A stretch of DNA of 64,000 bases, taken from positions 9,150,034-9,214,033 of the forward strand of contig OZ025277.1 of assembly GCA_964019165.1 (NCBI GenBank). Direction: 5' to 3'. Below the pieces are notes generated by a model. It was not told the DNA's origin, ran no database searches, and saw nothing but the letters and a program-made list of their open reading frames with translations. Shown in pieces: positions 46,001 to 57,024 of this stretch; position 1 is the stretch's first letter, and each line of letters opens with the position of its first letter. Source of the stretch: Mastigias papua (Eukaryota > Cnidaria > Scyphozoa > Rhizostomeae > Mastigiidae). The translations under genes were made by a program, and so were the position numbers.

Positions 46001-48385
46001 GTGAGCACGCATCCGAAGCAAAACATCGTATAGCAAAGGAGTTAGTGATGGGCCAGTATGTAAACATTCATTCAGTGACTTATCCCCTTTCCTTGCTTTC
46101 GCTGACGCATCATAAACTATACGCACTTTCGTCGTCTCAGCTGATTCTCTCACTACTGGATGATGAGGAAGGTAGTGTACTTCCTTTTTCTCCGTTTCCT
46201 CTACTGGTTCCATGATATTGTTTGCTAATTGCTCTTTCATTATAAGATCATATTCCTTAAGAACCTCTGGATTCTTTTCTAATCTCTTCATTAATGTTTT
46301 CAATCTTTGCTCTGCGTATTCTTTATTATTTGGAATATCATAATCCCCCTCTTTCCATGGTAACTTTACTCTGTACCTTTCTCCAGTGAACTCTATTGCT
46401 TCTTTGAACATTGTATGAACATCTGTCTCTTCTCTGATTCCTATTGATTCATAATCCCATAATTTGTGAAGCTCACTCTCTGATTTCCTTGAGTCTGTGG
46501 CTAAATGAACATTGGCCTTTGCATTCCTTAAGTTTTCATCCTTGATTTCCCCTGACAGTGTCCATCCAAATATTGTTTCTATAGCAATCGGCTCTGATTG
46601 TGACTCCCCCCGTCTTGAAGTCCCTGTGACTATTCGATGGTAATCATTTACACCAATTAATACATGAACTTCCAATTCACTCTTTTCTGAAACATCTGGG
46701 AACCATAGGCTTTTCAAATGCTTATATTTCTCTTTCTGCACATGTGGCTTGACATTTGTTATACGGGATATTTCTGGTAAGGTATGCACTTCTGTATCTA
46801 TAGATGCTTTATGATCTAGTCCTTCGATGGAAACTTCATATAATGAACCTGTCGTTACTATTCCTTCTGATTTCCCTATTCCACTGAGACTTATTTGTGA
46901 TGTCCTGGTTGGCTCTACTCTCAACATGTCTGCTAATTCCTTTGTAATAAATGTAAACTGGCTACCGGTGTCTAACATCAATCTGCATCTAATTGCTTTG
47001 CTTCCATTTTTTCCTTTTACAAATGCTTGCAATGTTTCTAACGCAACTGCTCCTTTTGCCCTTGCATGTAAGGATGGTATTGATGATTCCTCTGTGATGG
47101 TTTTTCCTTTGTCACATATGGATATGTGATGCTTATCCCCACAATTTATGCAATATTTTTTCTCGTGGCAATCTTTAATCCTGTGCCCCCTCTTCAAACA
47201 GCAAAAACACCTCATATACTTCTTTAGCAAGGCCTTTCTTTCTTGTAGCTCTGTGACCCTTTTACACTGTTCTGCTCTATGATCTCCCAAACAGTAGGGG
47301 CAATCTTTGCTGCTGGATTTCTTTCCAATAAGTGCGCTCCCAGTTGCTATTTGTCTGTCTTTTCTTGTAGCCTTACTTATTTCCTGTGTTCCCTGTGGGT
47401 TTGATTCTCTTATCTTAATCTCTTTCTGCAAAACTGTCAACAATTCCTCCATGTTCCAAGTAGAGTCCTTTTTTTGTTGTAGAACACTAATTCTTAAGTA
47501 GCTTGGCAGTTTGTCTTCTAACTGTGGTACCAGAATGTCTGAGTAATTCTCCTGTTTCTTTCCAAGCGACAACAAGGCTCTGTGATTGGTTTCCATTTCT
47601 GTGTAGAATTTTCTTATTCCTTTCAAGTCATAATCTCTGTATACTGGCTGAATATTTAGTAGGGCTTGATAATGCATGCTGCAAATTTTTTCTGTATCTC
47701 CATACCTTTCTTTCAATAGGTTTATCGCAGCTTGGTAATTTCGATTGTCAAGTCGATAATTATCTATTACCTTTAGTACATCTCCGTCCAGTAATCCAGT
47801 CAAATAGTCAAACTTTTCTCTCTCTGACAATTCTGACCTTGAATGAATATTCCCTTCAAATGAGTCCCAAAAAGACATCCATTTGATCGGATCCCCATCA
47901 AATCGCCTTAAATTTAACTTAGGTAGCTTGGCATTTATTGTTGGTCTAGCCTCCCTATAACCCCTGTTTTCCGATTTGACCATCCCTGTAAATTTCGCTA
48001 ATTCATCGTTCAAATCTTCGATTACTGCTTTCATGTCAGTGTAGAACATACTTGTTTCTTCAACTTCAGCTTCTAATTGTACTTCATCTCCAGCTTCCAC
48101 TATCTCTGCAATAATGTTTTCATCTAGCTCCTTTATCTGCTCTAGACTTGTTTCTATAGAAAATTTCCACTTATTTAGCTGCCTTTTCGAAATACTTTCC
48201 TTGCTGTTAAATGCCTTTTCTACCTCATTTGCCACCTTTCTTACTAATTCCTTTCTTTTCTGTCTTAACATTGTTTTCCCATTCCCCTCCGCGTGTCCAC
48301 TGCCTGCATTGCTTGGCAACGATTCCGTTCTGCTACCTTGAGATATTTCGTTGATCTCATTCGTTTCTCCTTCTTGAACACTCAT
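43037..48385 (-). CDS. BEL/Pao gag-pol polyprotein (1782 codons)
   Basis: A single frame from the ATG at 48385 to the stop near the 3' LTR. Approximate order: a coiled N-terminus, a DUF1759-type gag region (about 155-330; LPKLNLRRFDGDP), and Cys/His zinc knuckles (CPYCLGDHRAEQC, CFCCLKRGHRIKDC, CINCGDKHHISIC, about 360-430). Then an aspartic protease with LDTGSQFTFI (about 471), a reverse transcriptase with VADIEKAFLQIEI (about 800) and catalytic YVDD (about 881), and an RNase H-like part (HGFADASKYAYC, about 1063). Then an integrase H2C2 zinc finger (about 1358-1395) and a DDE core (GIDFAGP about 1441, ISDNARTF about 1503, WWGGFYERM about 1548), with a C-terminal domain to the end. The polyprotein packages, copies and integrates the element. 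Length and order are typical of BEL/Pao. No stop or frameshift is visible. Confidence 0.95.
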   Translation of the reverse strand: MSVQEGETNEINEISQGSRTESLPSNAGSGHAEGNGKTMLRQKRKELVRKVANEVEKAFNSKESISKRQLNKWKFSIETSLEQIKELDENIIAEIVEAGDEVQLEAEVEETSMFYTDMKAVIEDLNDELAKFTGMVKSENRGYREARPTINAKLPKLNLRRFDGDPIKWMSFWDSFEGNIHSRSELSEREKFDYLTGLLDGDVLKVIDNYRLDNRNYQAAINLLKERYGDTEKICSMHYQALLNIQPVYRDYDLKGIRKFYTEMETNHRALLSLGKKQENYSDILVPQLEDKLPSYLRISVLQQKKDSTWNMEELLTVLQKEIKIRESNPQGTQEISKATRKDRQIATGSALIGKKSSSKDCPYCLGDHRAEQCKRVTELQERKALLKKYMRCFCCLKRGHRIKDCHEKKYCINCGDKHHISICDKGKTITEESSIPSLHARAKGAVALETLQAFVKGKNGSKAIRCRLMLDTGSQFTFITKELADMLRVEPTRTSQISLSGIGKSEGIVTTGSLYEVSIEGLDHKASIDTEVHTLPEISRITNVKPHVQKEKYKHLKSLWFPDVSEKSELEVHVLIGVNDYHRIVTGTSRRGESQSEPIAIETIFGWTLSGEIKDENLRNAKANVHLATDSRKSESELHKLWDYESIGIREETDVHTMFKEAIEFTGERYRVKLPWKEGDYDIPNNKEYAEQRLKTLMKRLEKNPEVLKEYDLIMKEQLANNIMEPVEETEKKEVHYLPHHPVVRESAETTKVRIVYDASAKARKGDKSLNECLHTGPSLTPLLYDVLLRMRAHPIMLVADIEKAFLQIEIDKDDRDYLRLFWFEDLNDDNKRVKEYRFTRVIFGAGPSPFLLCGTLNHHLAKYQEEDREFVERLKKSLYVDDAIIGCDTVEDGIIMFQKASARLKEGGFTLRKWNSSNEKVREFITKSQTTEVQSFARQIELEKDSTKVLGLKWDQKNDKLAIRLESNTSDIRIERTVTKRNMLSRVSEIFDPLGVASPVTIKGRIMLQDVCKSKKRWDERVESDIEKRYVHWTKELNEAKQIVFSRSLKLMVEDKIEFRWLHGFADASKYAYCACVYLVTKKSTGTFSALITAKTRVAPMKETSIPRLELMAARILSKLMLTVKQALGYEAVSTHLWSDSYTTLCWIANKHEWKQFVSTRVNEILRKTKGMEWRHCPTVANPADLGSRGMSVVKLQQSSLWWQGPHWIREDKDRWPRNIVKRTEESEKEERKIVAVTTVEVNHNGQGNGIEQLIDLSKYSSENKVYRITSWVLRFIRNCKNKVKIFNGIQVEEIQESRKLWIMSAQSELKKNIKFIDIAKSLGVKELDGLMRCSGRLNQANLSEETKFPILLPKHHPLTHLIIRSCHVRVFHSGENQTLAELRQKYWVVKGRQEVKKVIRGCTNCLKVKSRPFSTPTVGNLPSARVTQSRPFERIGIDFAGPLFILSEQGIMEKTYVMLISCAVTRGVYLALMKNTTSDALKLELRKFFARKGAPSIVISDNARTFKKTSDWIKNLSKGTDVQELLQRHEVQWKFNIPLSPWWGGFYERMVAILKSCLKKTLGNARLQFNELEVILCEIEASMNNRPITYQGEDIQRALTPSDLINGEILPQIAEESVESDFKESNNVAKRYRYICKKREDLWNRWHREYLITLRQYHKMNENTGREVTEGEVVLVSSNNHRSKWKLGVVESLIKSHDGIVKGARVRVIVKEKPKIMERSVQHLHPLEIRTEKSHMKDQKADSIQSSGMDSKRDRRLTAVEARERIRDILTRDQDEIIV

Positions 48386-48415
48386 TCTCTTTATCTCTTA
48401 CGACTTGGCAATTTC

Positions 48416-48434
48416 AATCCGGCTCGGTGGACCA
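48416..48434 (-). other. tRNA primer-binding site
   Basis: On the element strand TGGTCCACCGAGCCGGATT lies two bases after the 5' LTR. It is complementary to a tRNA 3' end finishing CGGCTCGGTGGACCA. Tyrosine tRNA is the closest I recall, but two or three positions differ from the vertebrate form, so the primer identity is uncertain. Confidence 0.7.
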
Positions 48435-48436
48435 CG

Positions 48437-48821
48437 TTTTATCAATTTAACCCCGATCCTTCCTAATTCCACCGCTTTCAATTTGGGCAATTGATAGCCT
48501 TTCGTGCGCCGTTCGGTTCAGGCCAGTCCAAGAGGTACTAACGCATGAATGTTGATTTTTGGGAATAAATGTATATATAAATGTTGGATAAATATGAATA
48601 AAAGCGGATATAAATGTATGTAAAGTTACTTAATGTTTGTAATGTCCTTCCCTTTTTTGTTATCTTTCAGTTCTTCTCTCTTCCATCAATCTATCTCTCT
48701 CCTCCATCAATCTATCGTTCATTCCTTTCTGCGAGCACGCTGTAATATGATCTCTACACGAGATCTATTGAACAAAACTAAACAATAGTACGTTAACCAA
48801 AAATATTCATAATTTGCAACA
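48437..48821 (-). repeat. BEL/Pao 5' LTR
   Basis: Holds the promoter and polyadenylation functions of the element. It is the same 385 bp as the other LTR. It contains the near-palindrome CACGAGATCT and paired CATCAATCTATC repeats. Confidence 0.95.
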
Positions 48822-48826
48822 GCCTC

Positions 48827-50475
48827 CCAGCTTTAAATAGTTGTTTGTATTTAAGTACTACACTGACCGAGGAGAATTCCATTATATCAAGAATGTTTCA
48901 TCTGGTTTCATGTTTCATGGCACTCGATCTTTATAAGATTCTCTAGTTTATTGGGAACTAGAGATACAGATGCCAGAATTTACGAAACTGTAAGCTGTAT
49001 CTATCCCATAAAGATATAAATGCTTGGAGCAAGGATGCCAGAGCAATAGCAGGGCAAAGGGGGTCAGAAAGAATGAAAAGGCACGACTTCATTCTGGGGG
49101 AAATCATTATTTTAAACCCTTAGGATGAGACAAATATCAAAGCTATTTTGCCAAAGAAGAACACTCCTTGCCTCGTTAGGAAAACATAAGAGGGACAGCT
49201 TGCAGCGCTTGGTAGCAACGTAACACATTCATGCAGATTTGATTTATTTTCAAAGTCTTAACATTAAAACTAAATTATGTTAGCAAAATAATTCTCCTCT
49301 CTCTCTTTTCCTAACTGATTCTGTTGATTTTGGGTTTGGGAGTATTCTGACTTGTAAACAGCTAGTGATGCCCATTTCCTTACCTAAATACATTGCTAGA
49401 CAATTTGAATGACTCCTTATAAATCATTTTAACTAATGGGCCTGTCTTATTCATGTTGAATGGCGAATGTCTGTTGTGAGCAGTGCTGAATCACTTTCCT
49501 AGACGGCACTTTACAGGTTTCCAGACAGTTGTTTCGCATTAACTCAAATATTTTGAGGTCGGAGATGCTCTGCTGTCGAAGATGTAAGGCAGGGGAGTGA
49601 TATGGCTGATGTGTTTGGAGGAGCAAACAGCTAGAAATTCTTTTGATGTGGAATGGCAAACAGGTCAATCTTGAATACCATAGCAGATCAGAGGTGAAAG
49701 TTTAGTCTGTTTATATTTTTCGTGAATACAAGAAGAAAAGGGTGCATCCTGAATAATGCATTACAACTTAGGACAGAAGGCACAAAAGGACTTTTAAAAA
49801 TTACAGTTTTATGGTTTCATAATGAGTAGATTGATTAAAGATAGAAATTAGTTCTATAGACTAGGGGTGTCCAAACAACGACCCGTGGGCGAAGTGCGGC
49901 CCGTTATCCAGGTTTTATTGGCCCACAACAGGTTCTAACAATATGATTACATATCAACCTCTTTAAAAAGAAATCAACCTACTTTCGACTCCCTTCCTCG
50001 CCTTTCCTGGTGAATACAGGAAAAGAAGGAACGCGTTCTGCACCATATACAGACACTAGGCGAAAAGGAGTGGCTCGCTTGCATAGAGGCATGCCCAAAA
50101 ATGGAAACTGAGACAGAAAGGTGGAGAAAGGCTGTGAACAATTTAATTCTGTTCATTTTCCATAAATGCTATAATATCCGGTACAAATTGTTGCAACGAA
50201 TGAGCGACACAAAGGTATTCATAATTTCCCAAATGATATAAGAGCAGCCAAAAATTGACCGAAAAATCTACTGCTTTGATCATTGGGGTGGTCTATCTAT
50301 CCCCCTCCCCTACATATACACGCCCTATTAGTTTCATCAATGGAAATAGAGATAACTATCAAGAAAATGCTAAGTTGGAAAGAATAACTGTGAATTACAT
50401 CTGCTACCAACTATAGCCATATCCAAATAAAGGACAACAAGTTTGGCTGAGTAAAATTATTTATCAGGATTGAAT
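48827..50475. other. No gene recognised
   Basis: Intergenic sequence. At 49862 a GGGGTGTCCAAAC...GCGGCCCG block resembles one end of a known hAT-type repeat, but I found no matching other end. Confidence 0.35.
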
Positions 50476-50480
50476 GAAAT

Positions 50481-50778
50481 CAGACGCGCAACTAGGGGGT
50501 GGCTCCTAGGAGTCTAGACCCCTGCCCTTTTACCCAAAAGGGTAAAAATGTCCATTTCATGGATGATTTTGAAACTGTTCGTAGTAGTTTTGCTAAAAAG
50601 ACCTGCTTATAATCTTTGAGACTCATGGAAATATCGAAACTCTGAAAATTCCCGTATGAATTTTTGCTTACAAATCTGAAGGACATGATGTCAAGATACA
50701 TTATTTTAAAAAAGTGTTTGGTGTGTTTTTTTTTATCGAATAGACCCCTACCCTTAAAAACTCCTAGTTGACAGCCTG
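50481..50778. mobile_element. Small CAG-ended DNA transposon with 5-bp duplication
   Basis: A 298-bp element. The left end CAGACGCGCAACTAGG and the complement of the right end (CAGGCTGTCAACTAGG) match as inverted repeats. GAAAT is duplicated exactly at 50476-50480 and 50779-50783. Inner motifs AGACCCCTGCCC and AGACCCCTACCC recur near both ends. It is non-coding. The same duplication length as 20190 and 34382 suggests the same transposase group. Confidence 0.7.
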
Positions 50779-51220
50779 GAAATGTACGAATTTCACATAG
50801 GAAACAAGTATCTAAAAGCATGAGCCTTAATTCACGCCTAGTAATCAGACAAAGCTCAAGAAACAGTTTAAAAAACAGATATATTGAAGCATCCAAATCC
50901 TGATTTGAATTTGACCCCATTTTGAAACTCGCGTTCACACCTCAAAGAATTAAGTAGTCTTGTATCATCTTACAGTTACCTCATCTTGGTTGCTATCGTT
51001 GAGGGAATTTCAAGAATTCTAAGAAACGTTTAAAGCTGGAGTTGGTAAAATATTAAAAAACGTTCCAAGCTGACGGCAGATATATTCTCTTATATAAAAT
51101 AAACGTGTATCCAACAAATTCGATAAAGAACTATCTCTTCACATTATTACGATGACCTTTAAGAACAATGTCAATCTCTTTAAACAAAATTTCTTTCTCA
51201 AAGAAATAATCACCGTATAA

Positions 51221-51519
51221 GAATGATTACTTGCATAGGATACAGTAATAACCCACACTTAAGAGCCTGAATTCTTCATTTTAGCGTAAATGGGTACACA
51301 CGTAAGTGGCACTAAAGCAAATTTAAGCTAACATGGTTCTTAAATAGGTTCCTATACCTTCATACTCATTTCATCTGAATATACCATCTATAACTTTAAT
51401 ATCATATATATAAGCTTGAATGAAAACTAGCTATATCAAATTACTCTAAAAAAGCTGACTCTTCAGGCTCTTACGTGTGGGTTATTACTGTATCCTATGC
51501 AAGTCATCATTCTTTATCA
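51221..51519. mobile_element. Inverted-repeat element (MITE-like)
   Basis: Arms of about 55 bp: left from GAATGATTACTTGCATAGGA through AACCCACACTTAAGAGCCTGA, and right (51462-51517) its near-perfect complement. A related block GCGGATTATTACTGTA recurs at about 51653. No clear target duplication. It is AT-rich inside and has no coding capacity. Confidence 0.65.
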
Positions 51520-53279
51520 AGCAGTTTCCACCAATACACTCCTAGAGCAATCCCACTGATAAGAACCTAGCACAAATAGGTCCTTATGTGCAGGAGGCTT
51601 AAACTGAACATTCTTTGCCTAGCAGCTTCTTAAAACCCTATTTCTTATACGCGGATTATTACTGTACTAAAAAAGAATTTTACCTGTGGCAACAGAATAG
51701 ATAATAGGCAGAAGGGACACTCGCGTCGGCTCCTTTGTTGTTTTCGAGGCGCGGATTGTAAAACTTGTACACCTCTAAACTCGTTGTCAGTTCGAGGCTT
51801 ATAGCATAACTAGCCGCACGAAGGCCTAGACAGTTTGCTGCGATGAAATTGGTTTCGACTAAAAGTACAAAATCCTGGCATTGATTCTGATTTAACATTA
51901 AGAAATGGATAACAGCACATTGGAAATTTAGTGTAGAAGTGCAAACTGTACACTGGTCGCTTTCATGTGCTACCAGATGTATTGTGGCACCGCTCATTCA
52001 GAAGAGTGCATCGCTCATCCTCCAGTCTGTTTTCTTGTTAAAGTATGCCACCGTACAACAACAAATTACACTCGGAAAGTTTTTTGGGGATCAAATCAGC
52101 ACTAAATGAAGACTTAACAGGCGTCAAGGACTCTTGGCCCGAATACATACTGCATAGCATGCACTCTGGCACAAGATTCAAGGAATCACAGCAGAATCCA
52201 AAACCTTACAATGTAACGGTTCAATATGATTTGAGGAACTCAATAACCTACTTTATTTTGCTTCAGCTCGCTAGCTTCATTTGATTTATTACAAATATAT
52301 AAGGCAGCTCTTTACTTGCAGCTATTCAGCAGTGCATTGACTCAAAGCTCAAAGGACAAACAATAATCTTGGTATCAGTCATAGAGTAGATGATTATATA
52401 AGAGGCATTTCATCCATCACTGGAAAAAATTGTAGTAGAAAGAGACTGTACCTCTCCTTTAGAACAATAAGCTTGTAACTGAAGGAAACTTCGACACCAT
52501 ATGGATTAATATTTGCTATTTTGAGAAACTGAATAATGTTTCCAGAGGTCTCTATGAATTCTTACTGATGTGGCACATAATAGTGACAATTTTGATGAAA
52601 GTTAAGATACACTTTTTGTTTTGTTTTAAAAAGTCTAAGCATTCTTTTTGTGGGGTATATTCATGTCAAGAAACTTGAAGTCTTTGGTACTATCAATGTA
52701 CTATTTGGCAAATATCACCCATTAGTGGCTGGAAAAGCATAAGATTTTCATGTACAATGTAGCTTCATTAAAAGACAGTCAATTTTCCACTTACAGAAAT
52801 ACAAAGCATTGTTTCAGTGAGTGGAAAGAGAGTGATAATACCCCTTTTGAAACTATTTAATAGACATAGGTAATTTGTACTGAATAAGATATTCAACATT
52901 ATTGTAAACAAGCAACCATGGAAATGAAGAATTGGCCTAGCAGAAATTCCTCCCTGTATCATAAAACTACTAATTTGTTTCAATTCTTTCAATAGTTTGG
53001 TGATTATGCATTAAAGGAAATTAAGTATTAAAAAGTACTACATCTCAAAATATACTGAGCATCAGTGAGCAAGTGTGTTCAATAAATTGGTGACTTGTTA
53101 TACAGATTTGTCTATCTATCTATGCAACAGTGAGCAAGAACCAACTTTGGTTGGTACATACATGCTTGATTAGTTAGGCAAAATTGTATTTTAGTTTTAA
53201 AAATAAATAAAGCTTTTAACAATGCTGACATGTTTTCCATATTATGTATGAAAAGAAAATAAAAAGAACACTTTGCCAT
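51520..53279. other. Unassigned, contains half of a distant inverted repeat
   Basis: No confident gene. 51691-51720 is an exact inverted match of 54181-54210, and 51768-51783 is a direct match of 54106-54121. A 105-codon minus-strand frame (51680-51997), Cys-rich at its start, overlaps these repeats and matches no family I know. Confidence 0.3.
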
Positions 53280-53690
53280 AGATTAGCTATTCTGCATCAA
53301 AATAAGTTGTCACTGATCTAAGGAGCTCTTGAAAGCTACTCGAGTCTTTCTGTTTCTAATGTAGAGGCATGCAGTGTTCCATAACATTGTAGCACTTGGG
53401 AAGGAGGAGTATTTGTAGATCTTGTGCCAGAACATGACATTCAAATAATTCTTTGGCTTCTTGTGCAGGGTATATTTGACATAGTGAGCCTTAATGTGGA
53501 ATATCAGTGAGGTGGTAATGACTCATGTGTTGTTATCAAGCCTACTTGTTATTTTTGTCCTGGCTTTCCTGTCAGCAAAAAGACCTCACTCAAGCTTTCT
53601 AGTTATGGCAATAGAAGTGGTAGATTTGTCATAATTGCTGCAAACAAGTCTTGCGTCTTGTTTCTGAATCATTTCTACCTTTTCAATATT
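53280..53690 (-). pseudogene. LINE C-terminal remnant
   Basis: Minus-strand text in one frame with a few stops: KVEMIQKQDARLVCSNYDKS, ADRKARTKITSRLDNNT, HKKPKNYLNVMFWHKIYKYS and SFPSATMLWNTACLYIR. It follows the usual order of the LINE region after the RT (QRRAARFV..NYDR, R..RLTMLYKI, YKYSFFPSATTLWNSLP). It is old and non-functional. Confidence 0.65.
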
Positions 53691-55327
53691 TGAGGCGTGG
53701 GAAGATCGCAAACTGCATTATAGCGTATTCTGACCTTCTGATCTTGCCTCCCTCAGTATATGCCCATTCTCTTCCCCTAACAACATAAAGAGAACCCTCT
53801 AATATGCATACATCCAAATAACTATAATCAAACGTACCAGAGTTTAACGATAAGAGGATTGCATGGAGAATAAATACGTGAACTACGCTTGGCCTACTCA
53901 CCATATAGCTCCAAATGAGACTCAGTAAAACTGATTGCCAGGCCATGATTTCCAGTTGTTGCTACAACTAACTGCAGCGCAATAAGCCCCAATCCGATTA
54001 CGATTCCATTCGTTGTCCATCTGCACCTGAGACCTCGAAATTTATGCAAAAACTGCTGTTTTAGTTGAAACCCCTATACAAATGCTATAGCTTTCCTTTG
54101 AATGTTACACCTCTAAACTCGATCCCTTGTGGAAAAGTTGATGCATGCGTGAGAAAATCCGTGCCCTCTAAAAAGTCGAGAGTGTCCCTTCTGCCTATTA
54201 TCTATTCTGTGCTGTGGCCTCAGTGGCATGATACAAGATAGCTTTTGTGTCGGACGGTATACTCTTAGGGTCCTAATAAAAGGGGTGGCGCCTATTAATT
54301 TGTATTTCAATTGTGGATTTGTCAAGTTATTAAATTTCAAGAAATAACAAATCGTTTGAGAGTTTTTGCCTAGAGAAAAGAAATTGTTTCTTTCACCAAA
54401 TGATAGTGTTTCATTCGCCATATCAATGAGCGTCTCTTTGATTTTTCTAAGAAGCGTAACAGACATTTAAATTTTCATTAGTTATTAGAAGTATTTCCAA
54501 CTTTCCACCATTTATCAAGATCCCCTCATTTATTAGGAACCTTAGAGTACATTCCACTGGGTATCAACTATCTACAAAAATGGTCTTTTTTCTAAAGTGA
54601 CACAAAAACATACCATTCAGGTTCTGTGCCACTATGCTACATATCCTATTGATTTAGGCTCTATGCTACTACACTATATGGAATGTCCTACATAGCCTAA
54701 AACAGTAGACTTAACTACTAACAATGATTTCAATATTCAAATAATGGTCTTGATCATGAAAATCAGTGGTGTAAAAGAAGGAATGGGTACTGCAGTTTCG
54801 GAGTTTTCTTGCAAAACCGCGTTTGACCACCCATGCACTGAAAATAATATAACATAACATCAAAAGCTGAGTGAAGTGTTGAGCCCTGTTCACACCGCGT
54901 AAACCAGCCCAGGTTCAACCTAGGTTAGTTCTAACACAGGTTCAACTCAATTATTGACACAGCAGCTTTATTGCTATATTACTTGACTTTTTCTTTTATT
55001 TGTTGGCAGCTCCTCAGAAAATCTTCTTCGAGTCTCTTGCCATTTTCTCGAAAATTGACTTCTTGGGGCAGCTATCCAATTGGTGCTGAATTTTCTCATT
55101 TGTCCAAACATCAATAAAAAGGAAAACTTCACCCACGGCTAGTTTGGCACAAACAGCAAAAACCCGTATATAAGAACCTTCATTCATTAAGAGCCTACAG
55201 CCTAAAATTTGCACATTTTGATGTCAATTAATTAAAACCTGTTCGGTCTGATATTTTAACTACTGTAGGTTCCCATAAATGGTTTCATTCTCTATCCACT
55301 GAGAAGTACCTTAAATGCACAAATAGT
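53691..55327. other. No confident gene
   Basis: Includes the partner sites of the 51691/51768 repeats. At 53946-53902 (minus strand) ATG plus a hydrophobic 15-codon stretch (MAWQSVLLSLIWSYM) ends at a strong donor GTGAGT, as in a signal-peptide exon, but I found no following exon. Confidence 0.3.
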
Positions 55328-56414
55328 CGCGCGCATAAAATGTCGCGAGCATTTTTCGTGAAAATCGCAACATTTCATGCGCGCGACATTTATTTATTCC
55401 GACATTCGCGACATTTCTTGCCGTAAGCAACTTCCCTGTTGACACCTTTACAATGTATGCGCAATCGTAATAGGTGGCCCCTCCCAAACATGCTTGTTCC
55501 TGCTATAGACATTTCATACGATAAACCTCACGCTTTCTTTTACATTTCTGTGCCTAATAAGGGGAAGGGGCTTGCATTTTTCGATATTGTGGACAAGTTT
55601 TCAAATTTCAGGAAGAAATAAACGGGAAAACAAATACACACATAAACATATCCATAAACTGGGAAAAATGGCGCCCTCAGTTTTGCATATGGCAGTTCTA
55701 AAACAAAAATAATTTAAGATTGAAAACAGGACATGGAATAGCCTCCTTACTCCCAGCTGACTGCTTCCTGTTGGCTTCCTAATGCGTTTTAGACTCAATG
55801 ACTGTAATGTTTGTAGTGTGGACCATTATAAATAGAAATTAAACGTGGTATTCTTAAAGAAACTTTATTATAACACAGAGATGACGAAAAATATATGAAT
55901 ATGACATTGAACTTTACTTTAAAAACAAGGAATGGCATTTTAGCTATACACTTTAGCTTACTGTAAAAATTGATTTTTTCCTAAAAAGTCGGTAGCAGCC
56001 CTGTAATAGCAGGCTATTTGAGAAGCTCAACAAAATTGAAAGTAATCTTTTAAAAGTTCTTATCTTATCTATAGATTTAATATTTGACAACTCACCATAC
56101 AAAAAAGTTTTAGAAAAGCAATTTTAAATTCAGACCGTCTTTAAGTAAGTGAAGGTAACGTAACCTCTAAGGTTTGCAAATGTGAAGATGTGAAGAATAT
56201 TGATGAAAGTGCTTTATACTTCAGGTAGATGTTATCAAACTGCACAACACTTTTAAGTTATTGGGGAGTTTCAGTGGTAAGCATCATTAAATGCGCGCGA
56301 CTTTTTCAAATCGGCTTCTCGCGACATATAATGAGTGCGAGTTTTGTATCATCGCGTCCACGCGACATTTAATGCGCGTCACTGATTTCGACAATCAAAT
56401 TCGCGACTTTCGGA
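55328..56414. repeat. CpG-rich repeat pair flanking ~0.9 kb
   Basis: Two clusters (55328-55430 and 56285-56414) carry many TCGCGACATTT, GCGCGCGAC and AATGTCGCGA motifs in both orientations, in an otherwise AT-rich region. They include a hairpin AATGTCGCGAGCATT/AATCGCAACATT. They probably form the subterminal repeats of a degraded DNA transposon. The exact ends could not be fixed. Confidence 0.5.
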
Positions 56415-57024
56415 CGTCTCTATGTAAGAACCTTCTGCTCGGGAGTGGTCTATTGCCTACAAAAACATCACGCAATCTTACCATAACGGAAATAGGTATT
56501 TGTATTGCGTAGACTCTAAGCCACCAAACTTCCCTAAACATGTCAACAAAAATACGGAATTGCTTTATTTCCCATTTCTATTTAAATCACAAATAAATAT
56601 CCCTTGGCCATCCCCGGAATTTAACTCGGGCATAGCATTTTGAGAATAGCGTACAGTATAACTTGATCGTGTCCTCATGAATAATTACTAACCTGTCCCG
56701 TTATTTATTAGACGTTATTGAGCTGCAGCTATTTTCTGGAAGACTATTGCTTTTTCTGAAGAAATTGCCCGAATGGATTTCTGCCCAACGGAGGAAGCTG
56801 CAGCGCCCTTGTTCCTCGTATGCTATGGTAATGGCATGTATGTATATATTTCATACATAATTCGCCCTCACAGAAAACGACAAGAAAATAAATCTTATCA
56901 AAAATAGGCCCAAAAATTGTCTTAACATTAAAAGCATCTCTTGGGGGAAATGCAGTTTTCATGTAAGGCCCCTTTAAAAATCATTAATTCATCATCCTAG
57001 CGTGCTTCATTTTTTCTTCCCTCG
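56415..57024. other. No gene recognised
   Basis: Intergenic sequence; nothing assigned. Confidence 0.35.

Larger units (their letters stand above)
42635..48826 (-). mobile_element. Intact BEL/Pao LTR retrotransposon
   Basis: A complete 6.2-kb element on the minus strand: target duplication GCCTC (42635-42639 and 48822-48826), 385-bp LTRs at 42640-43024 and 48437-48821, a primer-binding site next to the right (5') LTR, a polypurine tract next to the left (3') LTR, and one uninterrupted gag-pol frame. The LTRs keep a constant 5797-bp offset and I saw no mismatch, so insertion was very recent. It is a candidate active element. Confidence 0.97.

Noticed and set aside
50492..50938. 148-codon minus-strand frame as a gene
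   Set aside because: It lies largely within and across the border of the small transposon at 50481-50778.
51680..51997. Cys-rich secreted protein exon (minus strand)
   Set aside because: No domain pattern fits well, and the region shares repeat pieces with 54.1-54.2 kb.
53902..53946. Signal-peptide first exon (minus strand)
   Set aside because: ATG, hydrophobic stretch and GTGAGT donor are attractive, but no continuing exon could be found towards 51.7 kb.
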